Below, one piece after another: positions 14,275 through 14,323 of a DNA stretch of 14,323 nucleotides (its first letter is position 1; each line of letters starts with the position of its first letter). Both the position numbers and the translations under genes were made by a program. Origin of the DNA: an archaeon (GTDB lineage Archaea > Thermoproteota > Bathyarchaeia > TCS64); the NCBI GenBank assembly GCA_020444005.1, contig JAHLLU010000017.1, positions 1 to 14,323 of the forward strand, in the 5' to 3' direction. The notes beneath the pieces were generated by a model. It had not been told where the DNA came from and did not search any database. It saw only the letters and a list, made by a program, of their open reading frames with translations.

Positions 14275-14323
14275 TGGAGATTGCTAGCCTTAGCCTAGCC
14301 TTTAGCGCGGGACTATTAGCAGT
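14274..14323 (+). CDS. ccdA: CcdA-like membrane electron transporter, first 16 codons only
   Basis: Translation from ATG 14274 gives MEIASLSLAFSAGLLA before the window ends. The hydrophobic start with F-x-A-G-L-L is the beginning expected for CcdA/DsbD-type transporters, in which a Cys-Pro follows shortly after. The one-base overlap with the thioredoxin gene supports this. Only about 16 residues are visible, so the call leans on context. Confidence 0.65.
   Translation, partial: MEIASLSLAFSAGLLA

Overview
The window is chromosomal DNA from an archaeon. It carries an aCPSF1/FttA-type KH plus beta-CASP ribonuclease next to a proteasome beta subunit, sn-glycerol-1-phosphate dehydrogenase (archaeal lipid stereochemistry), a two-domain Cdc48/VAT ATPase, a FEN1 flap endonuclease and an archaeal SepF. 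Several genes have TATA-like boxes placed for leaderless transcripts. SepF implies an FtsZ-dividing lineage. Nothing here fixes the phylum: an uncultured euryarchaeal, Bathyarchaeia-like or Asgard lineage would all fit.

Layout. Positions 1-2215 are on the minus strand: the N-terminal part of a 2-oxoacid:ferredoxin oxidoreductase alpha subunit (korA-like), its overlapping 2x[4Fe-4S] ferredoxin (korD-like, with a suspicious A7 tract at its start), a 93-residue protein that looks like a solitary Cas2-like fold, and an ornithine cyclodeaminase/mu-crystallin-family enzyme. The Cas2-like gene is bracketed by three copies of a palindrome GTAG-N6-CTAC, the strangest structure in the window. SepF (plus) then converges on fttA-psmB (minus), and the sepF and fttA stop codons share one CTAG. 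A divergent promoter region around 5246-5349 separates psmB from egsA.

From 5386 to the end everything is on the plus strand: egsA; a compact cdc48 / small winged-helix / fen1 run; L-cysteine desulfidase; a flavodoxin-fold NAD(P)H-FMN reductase; a PH-like domain protein; an M55 D-aminopeptidase; MsrB; and a TlpA-like thioredoxin overlapping the start of ccdA.

How they fit together. Left: ferredoxin-linked 2-oxoacid oxidation. Middle: information-processing and housekeeping genes (division, transcription termination/RNA decay, proteolysis, lipid backbone, AAA unfolding, flap cleavage). Right: amino-acid and thiol metabolism, ending with a membrane-anchored thiol-disulfide relay beside MsrB. 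No rRNA, tRNA, CRISPR array or recognisable transposase was seen, and no stretch over 300 bases lacks a gene.

Two modes of translation start can be seen. cdc48 and fen1 use TTG or GTG with a GGTGA motif exactly 6 nt upstream. Many other genes use ATG with a TATA-like box about 23-30 nt upstream and no clear ribosome site, which suggests leaderless mRNAs.
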